Below, in pieces: positions 9,577 to 17,312 of a stretch of 47,373 bases of DNA (positions are counted from its first letter, which is position 1; the number at the start of each line of letters is the position of its first letter). Source of the stretch: Candidatus Pacearchaeota archaeon (GTDB lineage Archaea; Nanobdellota; Nanobdellia; Pacearchaeales; GW2011-AR1). The stretch covers positions 1-47,373 of the forward strand of contig JAGVWX010000006.1 in the NCBI GenBank assembly GCA_018304105.1, read 5' to 3'. Below the pieces are notes generated by a model that worked only from the letters and a program-made list of their open reading frames with translations, had not been told where the DNA came from and did not search any database. The position numbers and the translations under genes are program-made.

Positions 9577-10785
9577 ATGATTAGCCTTGAACTGGTAAAT
9601 TACTCTCTGAAAAATCTCTGGAAAAGCAGGGGCAGAAGTTTTCTCACGATACTTTCTATTTTTATAGGAATTACCACAATTTTTATTTTCGTTAGTTTTG
9701 GATGGGGGCTTTATGATTACACAAATTCTTTTACAACGGGCTCATCGGTTGACAAAGTTGTTATACAAGCCAAAGGTTTGAGCGCCCCCGGGCTTGATGA
9801 ATCTTTCAAGCTCACCGATGATGACATTGAGGCAATCCAAAAAACCACAGGGGTTTACGAAGTGTCTGGCTCGTATTTCAAGGCAGCTGAGGTCAAGCAA
9901 AAGAAAAAAACCGTATACACTTTCCTTGCAGGCTATGATCCGGAAACACCCATCATGCTCGAACTCTCAAATTTAAAAATCCAGGAAGGCAGATTGTTAA
10001 GGCCCGGCGAAAAAGACGCAGCGTTATTAGGTTATAACTATTTGCTCGCAGATCGTGTTTTTGCAGAGCCTTACAGCTTAAGCGACAGAATCGAAGTTGG
10101 CGGAAGAAAATTGAAAATTGCGGGCTTCCTGGAAGAAGTAGGCAATCCTCAGGACGACTCGCAGATTTACATAACAAATGATTTCATGGAAGATATCTAC
10201 GGAAAAGATAATCTTTCTTACGGCATGATTGTAGCGCAGGTTGACATAAACGATATGCCGGAGACTATCGCGCGAATCGAAGAAAATCTTAGAAAAGAAA
10301 GAGACTTGGATAAGGGCAAGGAAGATTTCTATGTCCAGTCGTTCGAAGATTTGATTGCATCATTTAAAACTGCGCTTAATGTCATCATTGCTTTCGTCGT
10401 CTTAATCGCTTTCATTTCAATCGTTGTCTCAGCAGTCAACACAGCAAACACAATGGTCACTTCTGTTTTGGAAAGGGTCAAGGAAATTGGAATAATGAAA
10501 TCTGTCGGCGCAAAAAACTCTGAAATTTTCAAGATATTTTTGTTTGAATCAGCATTTCTCGGATTCGTAGCAGGCGTTTTCGGTGCATTTCTTGGCTGGC
10601 TTATCAGTTACGTCGCAGGCGTCACTTTGGATAATCTCGGCTGGGGCTTCCTCTCGCCCCACTTTTCAATTTCTTTATTCGCAGGATGCGTAACATTCGC
10701 AACTCTAACAGGAGCGATTTCTGGAGCCTGGCCCGCGTGGCAGGCAACAAAGATTAAACCAGTTGATGCTTTGAGGTATGAATAA
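9577..10785 (+). CDS. MacB-like ABC permease (second copy)
   Basis: A 402-residue paralogue of the preceding permease with the same plan: N-terminal SRGRSFLTILSIFIGIT helix, large extracytoplasmic domain, ERVKEIGIMKSVGAKNSEIF coupling segment near residue 297, and three C-terminal helices ending WPAWQATKIKPVDALRYE. It starts one base after the stop of the first permease, so the two are translationally linked. Two different permeases with one ATPase suggest a heterodimeric exporter. Its 3' end converges on a COG1361-type surface protein gene. Confidence 0.92.
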   Translation: MISLELVNYSLKNLWKSRGRSFLTILSIFIGITTIFIFVSFGWGLYDYTNSFTTGSSVDKVVIQAKGLSAPGLDESFKLTDDDIEAIQKTTGVYEVSGSYFKAAEVKQKKKTVYTFLAGYDPETPIMLELSNLKIQEGRLLRPGEKDAALLGYNYLLADRVFAEPYSLSDRIEVGGRKLKIAGFLEEVGNPQDDSQIYITNDFMEDIYGKDNLSYGMIVAQVDINDMPETIARIEENLRKERDLDKGKEDFYVQSFEDLIASFKTALNVIIAFVVLIAFISIVVSAVNTANTMVTSVLERVKEIGIMKSVGAKNSEIFKIFLFESAFLGFVAGVFGAFLGWLISYVAGVTLDNLGWGFLSPHFSISLFAGCVTFATLTGAISGAWPAWQATKIKPVDALRYE

Positions 10786-10814
10786 AACTATTATAATCTA
10801 TAAATCCTTGAAAA

Positions 10815-11717
10815 TTATCGCTTATTACTCTCTCTTCTTTCCTTCTCTCGTTTCTTCCTTTTCTTCCACCAGCCCCTAGCCCAAACAATAACAACCGCAA
10901 GCAAGAGAAGGTAAAATAGGTAATAGTAAATTGATTTCGGCTGAACCTCATCTGCCTTCCTGTCTGTAAAATAAGATGAATCATAATAAACTTTTTTTAT
11001 CATACTTCTTCTTTCATTTATCGAGTCAGTGTAAGAAATCGCAAGTTCTATCTCGCCATCTTTTGGCATCGCTTCGTATTTGAAAGTCGTATCATCATTT
11101 GCATCCAAGTCTCCGATAATTTCCCTATTCGAGCCTTTTACAGCAACGCTATCTTGCTTGGGAACATCTACAGTTAAAGCAACAACATTGTCCTCCCCGG
11201 TGTTCAATATTTCAAAAGTTAAAGTATTAGTTGCAGAGTCAAAATCCCTAATCGAAACTTCAAAATCTATCTTTACCCCTTTAACATTCACATTAAACTG
11301 TTCTGTCTGTGAAATGGCTTCCCCGCCAATAGTCGTATATCTTAAAATTCCTTCAATCTCATTGTCGCCATCAACAGCATCTTTGTCAACTATAAATTTG
11401 TAAGGTGCCAGTGCAGTAGATTTAAAGTTTCTGACGTACGTTGCCCCGGAAAACTCATAGCTTCTAACTTCGTCAGGATCCATAGAAAATGGAAAATTTT
11501 CTTTCAACTCAAAAGAGACCTTATCACAATCCGGATTGTTTAGTCCATTAATCTGGAAAACAACCTTCACGTATTCGCCTGGATTCGCCGGATAAGGGTC
11601 TTGGTTAACTAACTCGACGCTAAGCGAGCATCTCGTTAATAGCGCAGCAGCCCGTGGAAACTGAATGCTGAGCAAAACCATCGCCAGTAATGCAATCCAC
11701 AAGATTCTTTTTTTCAT
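10815..11717 (-). CDS. Secreted/membrane-anchored COG1361-like protein with C-terminal helix
   Basis: A 300-residue protein with a signal peptide (MKKRILWIALLAMVLLSIQF), a beta-rich exterior (about residues 28-240) and a C-terminal membrane helix (YYYLFYLLLLAVVIVWARGWW) followed by a very basic cytosolic tail. The phrases NPGEYVKVVFQINGL and FEILNTGEDNV are typical of the CARDB/COG1361 beta-sandwich domains found in archaeal cell-surface proteins. Orientation would be exterior domain outside and the Lys/Arg-rich tail inside. It converges with the ABC permeases; a functional link to that exporter is possible but not shown. Confidence 0.75.
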   Translation of the reverse strand: MKKRILWIALLAMVLLSIQFPRAAALLTRCSLSVELVNQDPYPANPGEYVKVVFQINGLNNPDCDKVSFELKENFPFSMDPDEVRSYEFSGATYVRNFKSTALAPYKFIVDKDAVDGDNEIEGILRYTTIGGEAISQTEQFNVNVKGVKIDFEVSIRDFDSATNTLTFEILNTGEDNVVALTVDVPKQDSVAVKGSNREIIGDLDANDDTTFKYEAMPKDGEIELAISYTDSINERRSMIKKVYYDSSYFTDRKADEVQPKSIYYYLFYLLLLAVVIVWARGWWKKRKKREKERRESNKR

Positions 11718-11820
11718 TCCAATACTCCTATCAACTTGAATGGAAAGCGTGGGAAATTTATTTCACTTTTTTTCATAATCCTATTAGAAAAAGTCTTTTT
11801 TTAAATGTTTTTGTAGATGT

Positions 11821-13650
11821 TTATATCAACTTCTTTGCAGCCTTCGCAATCGCTTCAGCATCAATCCCATATTTTTTCAATAGCTCTTCTGGCTTTCCCG
11901 AATGCGGAATCTCTCCAACAAACAAATGCTTCATTTCAATTCCCGCGTCTAAATTTTCAAGCTCTTCAGCCAACATTTCTCCAATTCCGCCTTCTTCATA
12001 ATGATCTTCAGCAATAACAATTTTCTTTCCATGCTTCCTTACAAAACTAACAAACTTTTTAGGCTCAAAAGGTTTAACGCAGTAAAGGTCAACAACTGCT
12101 GAATCAATTTTGCTTTTCTTTAACATTTCATAAGCAGCTAAAGATTCATGCAGCGTAATTCCAGCTCCAACTAAAACAACTTTGTCTTTTTTGCTTTGCT
12201 TTAAGACTTTAAAATCTCCTAGTTTGAATTTTTCCTTCTGCGAATAAACAACTGGAGTTTTTCCGCGAGTTGTCCTTATGTATTTCAACCCCCTCGTTTT
12301 CGCAGAAAGATAAACTAATTTCTCTGTTGAAACTCCGTCGCTCGGATAAAGAACAATCGAATTTGGCAACGCTCTGAACATTGCGATATCTTCCAGCCCC
12401 ATTTGCGATGCCCCATCTTCTCCTATCGAAACTCCTGCGTGCGAACCGCAAAGTGTGAAATTTGCATTCGACAAGGCGCTCATTCTTATTTGGTCATGCG
12501 CTCTGCTAAGAAAAGCCGCGAACGTAGAGCCAAAAACGTTAAATCCTTTCTTGCTCATTCCAAGGCAAATTCCAACCATGTCCTGCTCCGCAATGAACGC
12601 CTCGACAAACTGCCCTGGCCTGACTTTTTTTACTTCATCAGAATGCGTAGAGTTTGAGACTTCCGCATCAACCGCAATTACCTTTGCGTCAGAAATCGCA
12701 AGATTCCTCAATGCTTTCCCATAAGCCATCCGCGTAGCAACTCCCGCATTCAATTCATAAGAATTAATCTCAATTTTCTTTTTCTTATTTACAGCAACTT
12801 CTAATTTTTCCGGTTTCTCAATTTTCACCTTAGGTATTTTAACATTTGGAATTTCTTTCAGCGCAATCTCCAGCTCTTTTTTGTTCATAACCTTCCCGTG
12901 CCATTCTTCTTTATTTTCCATAAAGCTCACACCCTTTCCTTTGAAAGTCTTAGCAATAATTGCAGTCGGCATTCCTGATTTGTGCGCTTCCCCAAGCGCT
13001 TTAATTAATTCTCCAACATTGTGTCCATCAACAATTATAGTATGCCATTTGAAAGACCTGATTCCCTCGGCAAATCTTTTTAAGCCATGCCCAATCATCG
13101 TCTCTCCTCTCTGCCCAAGCCGATTAGCGTCAATAATCAAACATAAATTCTCCAGGTTGTAATGCGGCGCTAACTGTAATGCTTCGTAAACTGAACCTTC
13201 CGCCATCTCACTATCGCCGAGTAAAACATAAGTCCTGAATTTTCTTCCTTGCAATCTTCCAGCCAAAGCCATTCCAATTCCAATTGACGCTCCCTGTCCA
13301 AGACTTCCAGTCGCAACCTTAACCCATTTTAATGACTGGGGCGTAGGATGTCCCTCAAGCGGACTCCATAATTTTCTCAGACTTTTCAAATTTTGTTTGA
13401 TGCAACCCGCCCTAAATAAAGCAGAATAATAAATCGGAGCAGCATGTCCTTTGCTCAAAATAAATTCGTCATTATCGGGGTTTTCAGGATTTTTCACGTC
13501 GTATTTCATCTCATGAAAAAACAAAGTCGCCATTATCTCCGCGCACGAAAAGCACGAGCTCGGATGTCCGCTTCCCGCCGCGCTTGTCATCTCTGCTACG
13601 TCTCTTCGCAAGACGTTTGCAATGTCAAAAAGTTGTTTTTCGTTCGCCAT
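11821..13650 (-). CDS. tkt: Transketolase (single-chain)
   Basis: A 609-residue transketolase with the pyrophosphate-binding half and the pyrimidine/C-terminal halves fused in one chain. Visible marks: SAAGSGHPSSCFS (TPP/substrate His), the thiamine motif GDSEMAEGSVYEAL...NLCLIIDANRLGQ, the pyrimidine-domain block EAFIAEQDMVGICLGMSK (catalytic Glu) and the C-terminal domain VVDLYCVKPFEP. Many archaea carry the two halves as separate genes, so the fused form is worth noting. It exchanges two-carbon units between sugar phosphates and connects with RpiB and Rpe encoded at 5362-6451. The start ATG at 13650 faces the divergent metalloprotease gene. Confidence 0.95.
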   Translation of the reverse strand: MANEKQLFDIANVLRRDVAEMTSAAGSGHPSSCFSCAEIMATLFFHEMKYDVKNPENPDNDEFILSKGHAAPIYYSALFRAGCIKQNLKSLRKLWSPLEGHPTPQSLKWVKVATGSLGQGASIGIGMALAGRLQGRKFRTYVLLGDSEMAEGSVYEALQLAPHYNLENLCLIIDANRLGQRGETMIGHGLKRFAEGIRSFKWHTIIVDGHNVGELIKALGEAHKSGMPTAIIAKTFKGKGVSFMENKEEWHGKVMNKKELEIALKEIPNVKIPKVKIEKPEKLEVAVNKKKKIEINSYELNAGVATRMAYGKALRNLAISDAKVIAVDAEVSNSTHSDEVKKVRPGQFVEAFIAEQDMVGICLGMSKKGFNVFGSTFAAFLSRAHDQIRMSALSNANFTLCGSHAGVSIGEDGASQMGLEDIAMFRALPNSIVLYPSDGVSTEKLVYLSAKTRGLKYIRTTRGKTPVVYSQKEKFKLGDFKVLKQSKKDKVVLVGAGITLHESLAAYEMLKKSKIDSAVVDLYCVKPFEPKKFVSFVRKHGKKIVIAEDHYEEGGIGEMLAEELENLDAGIEMKHLFVGEIPHSGKPEELLKKYGIDAEAIAKAAKKLI

Positions 13651-13704
13651 TTATCATAATTCTAAGTTCAAAAGATATAAAAGATTTGGCATTCTAATGA
13701 AATC

Positions 13705-15414
13705 ATGGCACTCAACCTTTCACTCGCTTCATTCGTCATAATCGCTCTTTCCGTAATTGCCCTAATCTTAGGCACAATCTTACTCCTTAACCTAACTATC
13801 TTCAGTCAAGACGTTGTGGAAACAGACCTTCCTTCCCCATTTATCGAAGGAACAATCTCCAGCAATACAAGAATTGATGTTCAAGTCACACCTTCAACTT
13901 CCCAAGAAGGCACGGTCTTCGCAATCGTCGCAGACACCTGGCCTCCAACAGATTCACAAGACCTTCAAGTAGTTATTGAAAACCAAGGGAAAGAAATTCC
14001 TTTAACATTATTTGACGACGGCCAGCACCAGGACGGTGAAGCGAACGACGGAAAATTCGGCGCGCTCTTAGACTCTCAAAACTTCGACTTAGGAACTTAC
14101 AAAATTAAAGATTCCAATGCAAACGAACTTTCAGAATTCACTCTTCAGGATTCAAAATGCCAGTTGCTCATTGGCTCTCCGGCGTATGAAAAAACCAATT
14201 TCCTAATCATTCCATATGGTTATTCAGACATCGAAGATTTCAAGAAAGATGCAAAAAATCTCATTCTCGGAAAAGATACGCTGTCTGAAATAGAACCTTT
14301 CAAATCAAACTTCGATGAATTTTCTTTTTCATTCGTTGAGCCGTCTGAAGACATAGAATGCGAGGTCGGTTGCAAAGGCGTTGAAACAATGGTTTGCTGC
14401 AATGACGCTAAAGTCTCAGATACTGCTTCGCAATGTCACCACGATAGCGTAATTGTTTTGATAAATTCAAACGTAGGTTGCGGGACTGCTTCATTTTACG
14501 CAAAGTTCTGCGCAAAATCCGACCTTAACGGTTTGATACTTGTTCACGAACTCGGGCATTCTTTCGGCGGCCTTGCAGATGAATACACCTATTCTGATTA
14601 TTTCAACTACAACGTTCCGGAAGAGATTATTCTTAAAATGCCTAACTGCGACGTTTCCGGCTGTCCAAAATGGGCAAACATAACTGGCGATTGTTATGAA
14701 GGCTGTACTTCTCCAAACTTTTACAGGCCTTCACAAAATTCTATAATGAGATACGTCTCTTTCGGCGCTTTCAACGAAGTCAGCGAGCAAGGTCTTCTGA
14801 ATGAAATTCACACGCGGACTCAATCCGAATCACAAATGCACAAAGAAAATCCCCAATGGAAAAGTTATTACGTCAACTTAGATTACAGCAACGGCGAGGT
14901 TAAGCTCAGCCCAGTCACAACCCGCCCAGTTAAATCAGGGGTGATGACAACAAATGGTTTCTTCACCGCAACCCTCAAAGACGAAAACAATAACCCAATT
15001 TACTCGTCTCAAATTCCTCTTCCGCTCATAGAATTTCCAGCATTAGAAATTTCAGAAAAACCAATCATAAACGACCAAATCACTCTCCCAGTTACTCTGC
15101 CTTTCAATCCAAGTGCGAAAACTCTTGAAGTTTCTCACAACAATCAGGTTTTAGCAACCGCGTCATTGGCAGCCTTTTCAGATAGATGCGGCGACGGCAT
15201 TTGTCAGCCCTCAGAAAATCACGTTAGCTGCACAAGAGACTGTTCTCTAGAAAACGACAGCTTCTGTGAATCGTCTCAATGCGATCCCAACTGTCCGAAT
15301 TATGAAACCTGCAGCAGCCAAACAAGCAAAAAGAACTATCTCTGGCCAATTTTATTAATAACGATTCCCATAATACTAATAGTTATTATGATAATCAGAG
15401 CAAAAAGAAAATAA
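13705..15414 (+). CDS. Surface metalloprotease, M64 (IgA-peptidase)-like
   Basis: A 569-residue membrane-anchored protein. An N-terminal helix (residues 8-33) is followed by a beta domain and a zinc-protease core with HELGHSFGGLADEY at residues 281-294, that is HExxH plus a downstream Asp-Glu typical of M64-like metallopeptidases. A Cys-rich region surrounds it (residues about 219-245 and 259-269). Near the C-terminus comes another Cys-rich knot (CGDGICQPSENHVSCTRDC), then a final membrane helix and a basic end. It should sit outside the cell. Substrate unknown; roles in scavenging or cell-surface processing are inference. Confidence 0.82.
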   Translation: MALNLSLASFVIIALSVIALILGTILLLNLTIFSQDVVETDLPSPFIEGTISSNTRIDVQVTPSTSQEGTVFAIVADTWPPTDSQDLQVVIENQGKEIPLTLFDDGQHQDGEANDGKFGALLDSQNFDLGTYKIKDSNANELSEFTLQDSKCQLLIGSPAYEKTNFLIIPYGYSDIEDFKKDAKNLILGKDTLSEIEPFKSNFDEFSFSFVEPSEDIECEVGCKGVETMVCCNDAKVSDTASQCHHDSVIVLINSNVGCGTASFYAKFCAKSDLNGLILVHELGHSFGGLADEYTYSDYFNYNVPEEIILKMPNCDVSGCPKWANITGDCYEGCTSPNFYRPSQNSIMRYVSFGAFNEVSEQGLLNEIHTRTQSESQMHKENPQWKSYYVNLDYSNGEVKLSPVTTRPVKSGVMTTNGFFTATLKDENNNPIYSSQIPLPLIEFPALEISEKPIINDQITLPVTLPFNPSAKTLEVSHNNQVLATASLAAFSDRCGDGICQPSENHVSCTRDCSLENDSFCESSQCDPNCPNYETCSSQTSKKNYLWPILLITIPIILIVIMIIRAKRK

Positions 15415-15459
15415 ATTCATAACCAATAAGACATCTCCGCTTCAAGTCGGTCGGCTGCC

Positions 15460-15477
15460 TCAATGCGTAAGCATTGA
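15460..15477. terminator. Perfect hairpin with GTAA loop between convergent genes
   Basis: TCAATGC at 15460-15466 and its exact complement GCATTGA at 15471-15477 enclose GTAA, a GNRA-type tetraloop. It lies between the convergent ends of the M64-like protease gene and the prefoldin alpha gene and could end or stabilise the protease transcript. No T-run follows at once, so a terminator call is uncertain; a small structured RNA is the alternative. Confidence 0.35.
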
Positions 15478-15541
15478 CCACGTCAGTGTGTTGGGCTAAT
15501 ATCTTTATTAATTATTTTGGCTAATTCGACAGTTTAGCGAA

Positions 15542-15949
15542 CTAATTCCCCTTAATCCCTTCAACTTCTTTAAGCATCTTCCTGAATTCTTCCGCATGTT
15601 CATGCAGCTGCGAAGTAAGATGCAGTTTCGCTTCTTGAAACTTTTGAATCTGTTTCTCTACAATCTTCGTTGCTTCTTCAGGCGTCTTTTTTACAACAAC
15701 TCCCGCCCCAACTTCAACAAACAATTTCTCGTCTTTCTCTTGCGAGACTTTCATATGCACTCCTCTCCCAATGTTCGCAAGCATCTCTCTTTCTTCGTTC
15801 TCCCCCAAAACTTCCAAGTTAGAATTGAAATCCGTCAGCTCTTTAATTTGCTCGCTCACAAATTCGAGTTGTCTCTCAATTTCTTCAGATTGCTCTTTCA
15901 GTTGCAACGCTCGTTGCAAAAGTTCCTGGCTTTTTTGTTCTTCGTTCAT
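15542..15949 (-). CDS. pfdA: Prefoldin alpha subunit
   Basis: A 135-residue protein with the prefoldin alpha plan: N-terminal coiled coil (residues 1-45), central beta hairpins (LANIGRGVHMKVSQEKDEKLFVEVGAGVVVKKT, about 58-92) and C-terminal coiled coil (93-130). The VEVGAGVVVKKT segment is characteristic of alpha-class prefoldins. It assembles with beta subunits (encoded at 35778-36113) into the hexameric co-chaperone that delivers unfolded proteins to the thermosome. It sits next to the DGR and is not part of it. Confidence 0.9.
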   Translation of the reverse strand: MNEEQKSQELLQRALQLKEQSEEIERQLEFVSEQIKELTDFNSNLEVLGENEEREMLANIGRGVHMKVSQEKDEKLFVEVGAGVVVKKTPEEATKIVEKQIQKFQEAKLHLTSQLHEHAEEFRKMLKEVEGIKGN

Positions 15950-16000
15950 AAGAAGTTGAGAAAGTTAGGGGTTTTAAGTTTTACTAATCCAAATAAAAAG

Positions 16001-16471
16001 TTAAACCTTTCTCCAAATAGCATCAATAATTTCTTCTTTTATTTTTTGTCTCGATTTACAAGTGTTTGCCCATTTAGCATACGCTTGCCAACCTTGATAG
16101 ACTTCAGATAATGAACGGAAATCCAATAACCCCTCTTCAAATAGTTTAATTTTTATCTTCATGCTTCTAATGTTCCTCTTTCTTAATATTTTATAATGAT
16201 TAAAATTTCTAAAGCCAACAAAATCGATTCCTCTTGCTAATGGAATCACGCGTGATTTCTGTTTATGCAATTCTAGCTTCAAGTTTCTATGTAAGAAATC
16301 ATCGATTTGTTCTTTCCAAATATCTAATTGTTTTTTTGAGCGATGCAAAATCACAAAATCATCAACATAGCGAATGTAATATCTTATTTTGAGAACATTT
16401 TTGGCGAAGTAATCAAGCTCGTGTAAGTAGACGTTTGCAAAAAACTGCGAGGTTAGATTGCCAAGAGGCAT
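16001..16471 (-). CDS. DGR-type reverse transcriptase, C-terminal part (frame-disrupted)
   Basis: This frame encodes the second part of the reverse transcriptase. It begins at an internal Met inside motif 4, MPLGNLTSQFFANVYL; the LGNLTSQ form matches the (I/L)GxxxSQ signature of DGR reverse transcriptases rather than the QGxxxSP of group II intron enzymes. YIRYVDDFVIL holds the catalytic YxDD (about residues 35-38). A thumb-like end (VYQGWQAYAKWANTCK) follows. On its own it lacks the first catalytic Asp, which is in the upstream frame. Reading through the 10-G tract with one extra G, or two fewer, would join the two parts as ...TPQIGGGGERLRGMPLGN. The independent start is therefore probably not real. 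Confidence 0.88.
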   Translation of the reverse strand: MPLGNLTSQFFANVYLHELDYFAKNVLKIRYYIRYVDDFVILHRSKKQLDIWKEQIDDFLHRNLKLELHKQKSRVIPLARGIDFVGFRNFNHYKILRKRNIRSMKIKIKLFEEGLLDFRSLSEVYQGWQAYAKWANTCKSRQKIKEEIIDAIWRKV

Positions 16472-17040
16472 GCCTCGGAGTCGTTCGCCCCCCCCCCGAT
16501 TTGTGGCGTATTAGAAAGTATTTGCCTGACAAGCCAAATAATCTCGCAGTCTATAATTTTTCGTTTGAACATTGAAAGCAAAATCTCATGGTCAATCTCG
16601 GCAAAATAATGCCTAACATCAGCTTTAAGACAAAAAGCATTTCGAGAATAATTTTGAGTGACTTTTCTTATGAAATAATCAAATCTTTTTAATGCAAACA
16701 AAGTTCCCTTGCCTTTCTGGTTTGCACAGGAGTCATAAATAAATCTTCTCTCAAAGATTTGACCAATAACAAGAATTAAAGCATGATGGACAACTCTATC
16801 TTTAAAGTTGGATTTCGAGATAACTCTTGTCTTTGGATCTCGAAGAACAAAAGTCGTTAAAGGTTTAGGTTTGTAAGTTTTGTTAATCAACTCCTTATGC
16901 AATTCAAGTAAATTTTTCTCCAAGTTTTCTTCAAATTTAAGAACATCTTTTTTATGGGCTTTTCCTTTCCGAGCATTTCTCCACGCTAAAGTCAAGTTGC
17001 CCATAGAACAAAGATACTCATACGAAATATTCTCATTCAT
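16453..17040 (-). CDS. DGR-type reverse transcriptase, N-terminal part (frame-disrupted)
   Basis: This frame encodes the fingers and first palm part of the reverse transcriptase. ATG 17040 is chosen because GAGGG lies seven bases upstream; the frame is open further upstream, but that stretch is the TR. Motifs include NLTLAWRNARKGK near the N-terminus, SKSNFKDRVVHHAL (motif 2 region) and LKADVRHYFAEIDHEILL with the first catalytic Asp. After TPQI the gene enters a run of ten G and goes out of frame, ending 12 residues later. The rest of the enzyme continues in the overlapping frame at 16001-16471. It would make cDNA from the TR transcript at 17061-17143. No Avd-like accessory gene is visible beside it. 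Confidence 0.88.
   Translation of the reverse strand: MNENISYEYLCSMGNLTLAWRNARKGKAHKKDVLKFEENLEKNLLELHKELINKTYKPKPLTTFVLRDPKTRVISKSNFKDRVVHHALILVIGQIFERRFIYDSCANQKGKGTLFALKRFDYFIRKVTQNYSRNAFCLKADVRHYFAEIDHEILLSMFKRKIIDCEIIWLVRQILSNTPQIGGGANDSEACLLAI
16488..16497 (-). repeat. 10-G homopolymer that breaks the RT reading frame
   Basis: Ten consecutive C on the + strand (G on the coding strand) lie inside the reverse transcriptase gene, just before the LGxxxSQ motif. Frame continuity needs 8 or 11 G. A -1 ribosomal slip or one added G during transcription would also restore the frame. Runs of this length are rare in this AT-rich window. Confidence 0.9.
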
Positions 17041-17047
17041 TATAATA

Positions 17048-17052
17048 CCCTC
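17048..17052 (-). promoter_or_regulatory. Ribosome binding site deciding the RT start
   Basis: The coding strand reads GAGGG seven bases before ATG 17040. This supports that Met over the upstream in-frame TTG at 17091, which would fall inside the template repeat. The site starts about eight bases after the 3' end of the TR, so TR and RT probably share one transcript. Confidence 0.6.
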
Positions 17053-17060
17053 GACCAAGG

Positions 17061-17143
17061 TCATTCCGAAAGCATTGTTGTCATTGTCCAAGTTCCTGTT
17101 CCTGCAGTTGAGGTTAGAACCGTTCTGAGGATTGTTGAACCAC
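17061..17143 (-). repeat. DGR template repeat (TR)
   Basis: This 83-base segment aligns without gaps to 17495-17577 inside the target gene at a constant offset of 434 bases. In coding orientation the TR holds 28 adenines and 55 other bases. Twenty adenines differ in the VR and none of the other 55 bases do. The TR is rich in AAC/AAT codons (Asn) in the target frame, which is the standard DGR design because A-mutagenesis of AAY reaches many amino acids but no stop codon. It lies between the target gene and the RT start, the usual non-coding TR position. Confidence 0.97.
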
Positions 17144-17200
17144 GGCGCTTGTAGCCATTGTTGTCTTCACATCACCGAAACAGCACGCATGCGGTTTCTG

Positions 17201-17210
17201 TATTTTATAG
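17201..17210 (-). promoter_or_regulatory. Putative archaeal TATA box for the TR-RT transcript
   Basis: The minus strand reads CTATAAAATA here, a good archaeal TATA box. Transcription would start about 25 bases downstream, near 17180, placing the TR about 40 bases into the RNA and the RT start about 140 bases in. This would let the TR-RT unit be made independently of the target gene. Confidence 0.5.
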
Positions 17211-17312
17211 CTTAAAATCAACGCAAACAAACATTAACAAAATGGCGTGTGGCCTCTTGCCTCTTTTCAGAGTGGTCGAGGCATACTTACTAGAAAGGGG
17301 ATGTTTAAAAAT

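Noticed and set aside
17041-17091. RT start extended to the TTG at 17091
   Set aside because: The extra 17 codons are the template repeat itself; ATG 17040 has a proper ribosome site, so the extension is frame read-through.
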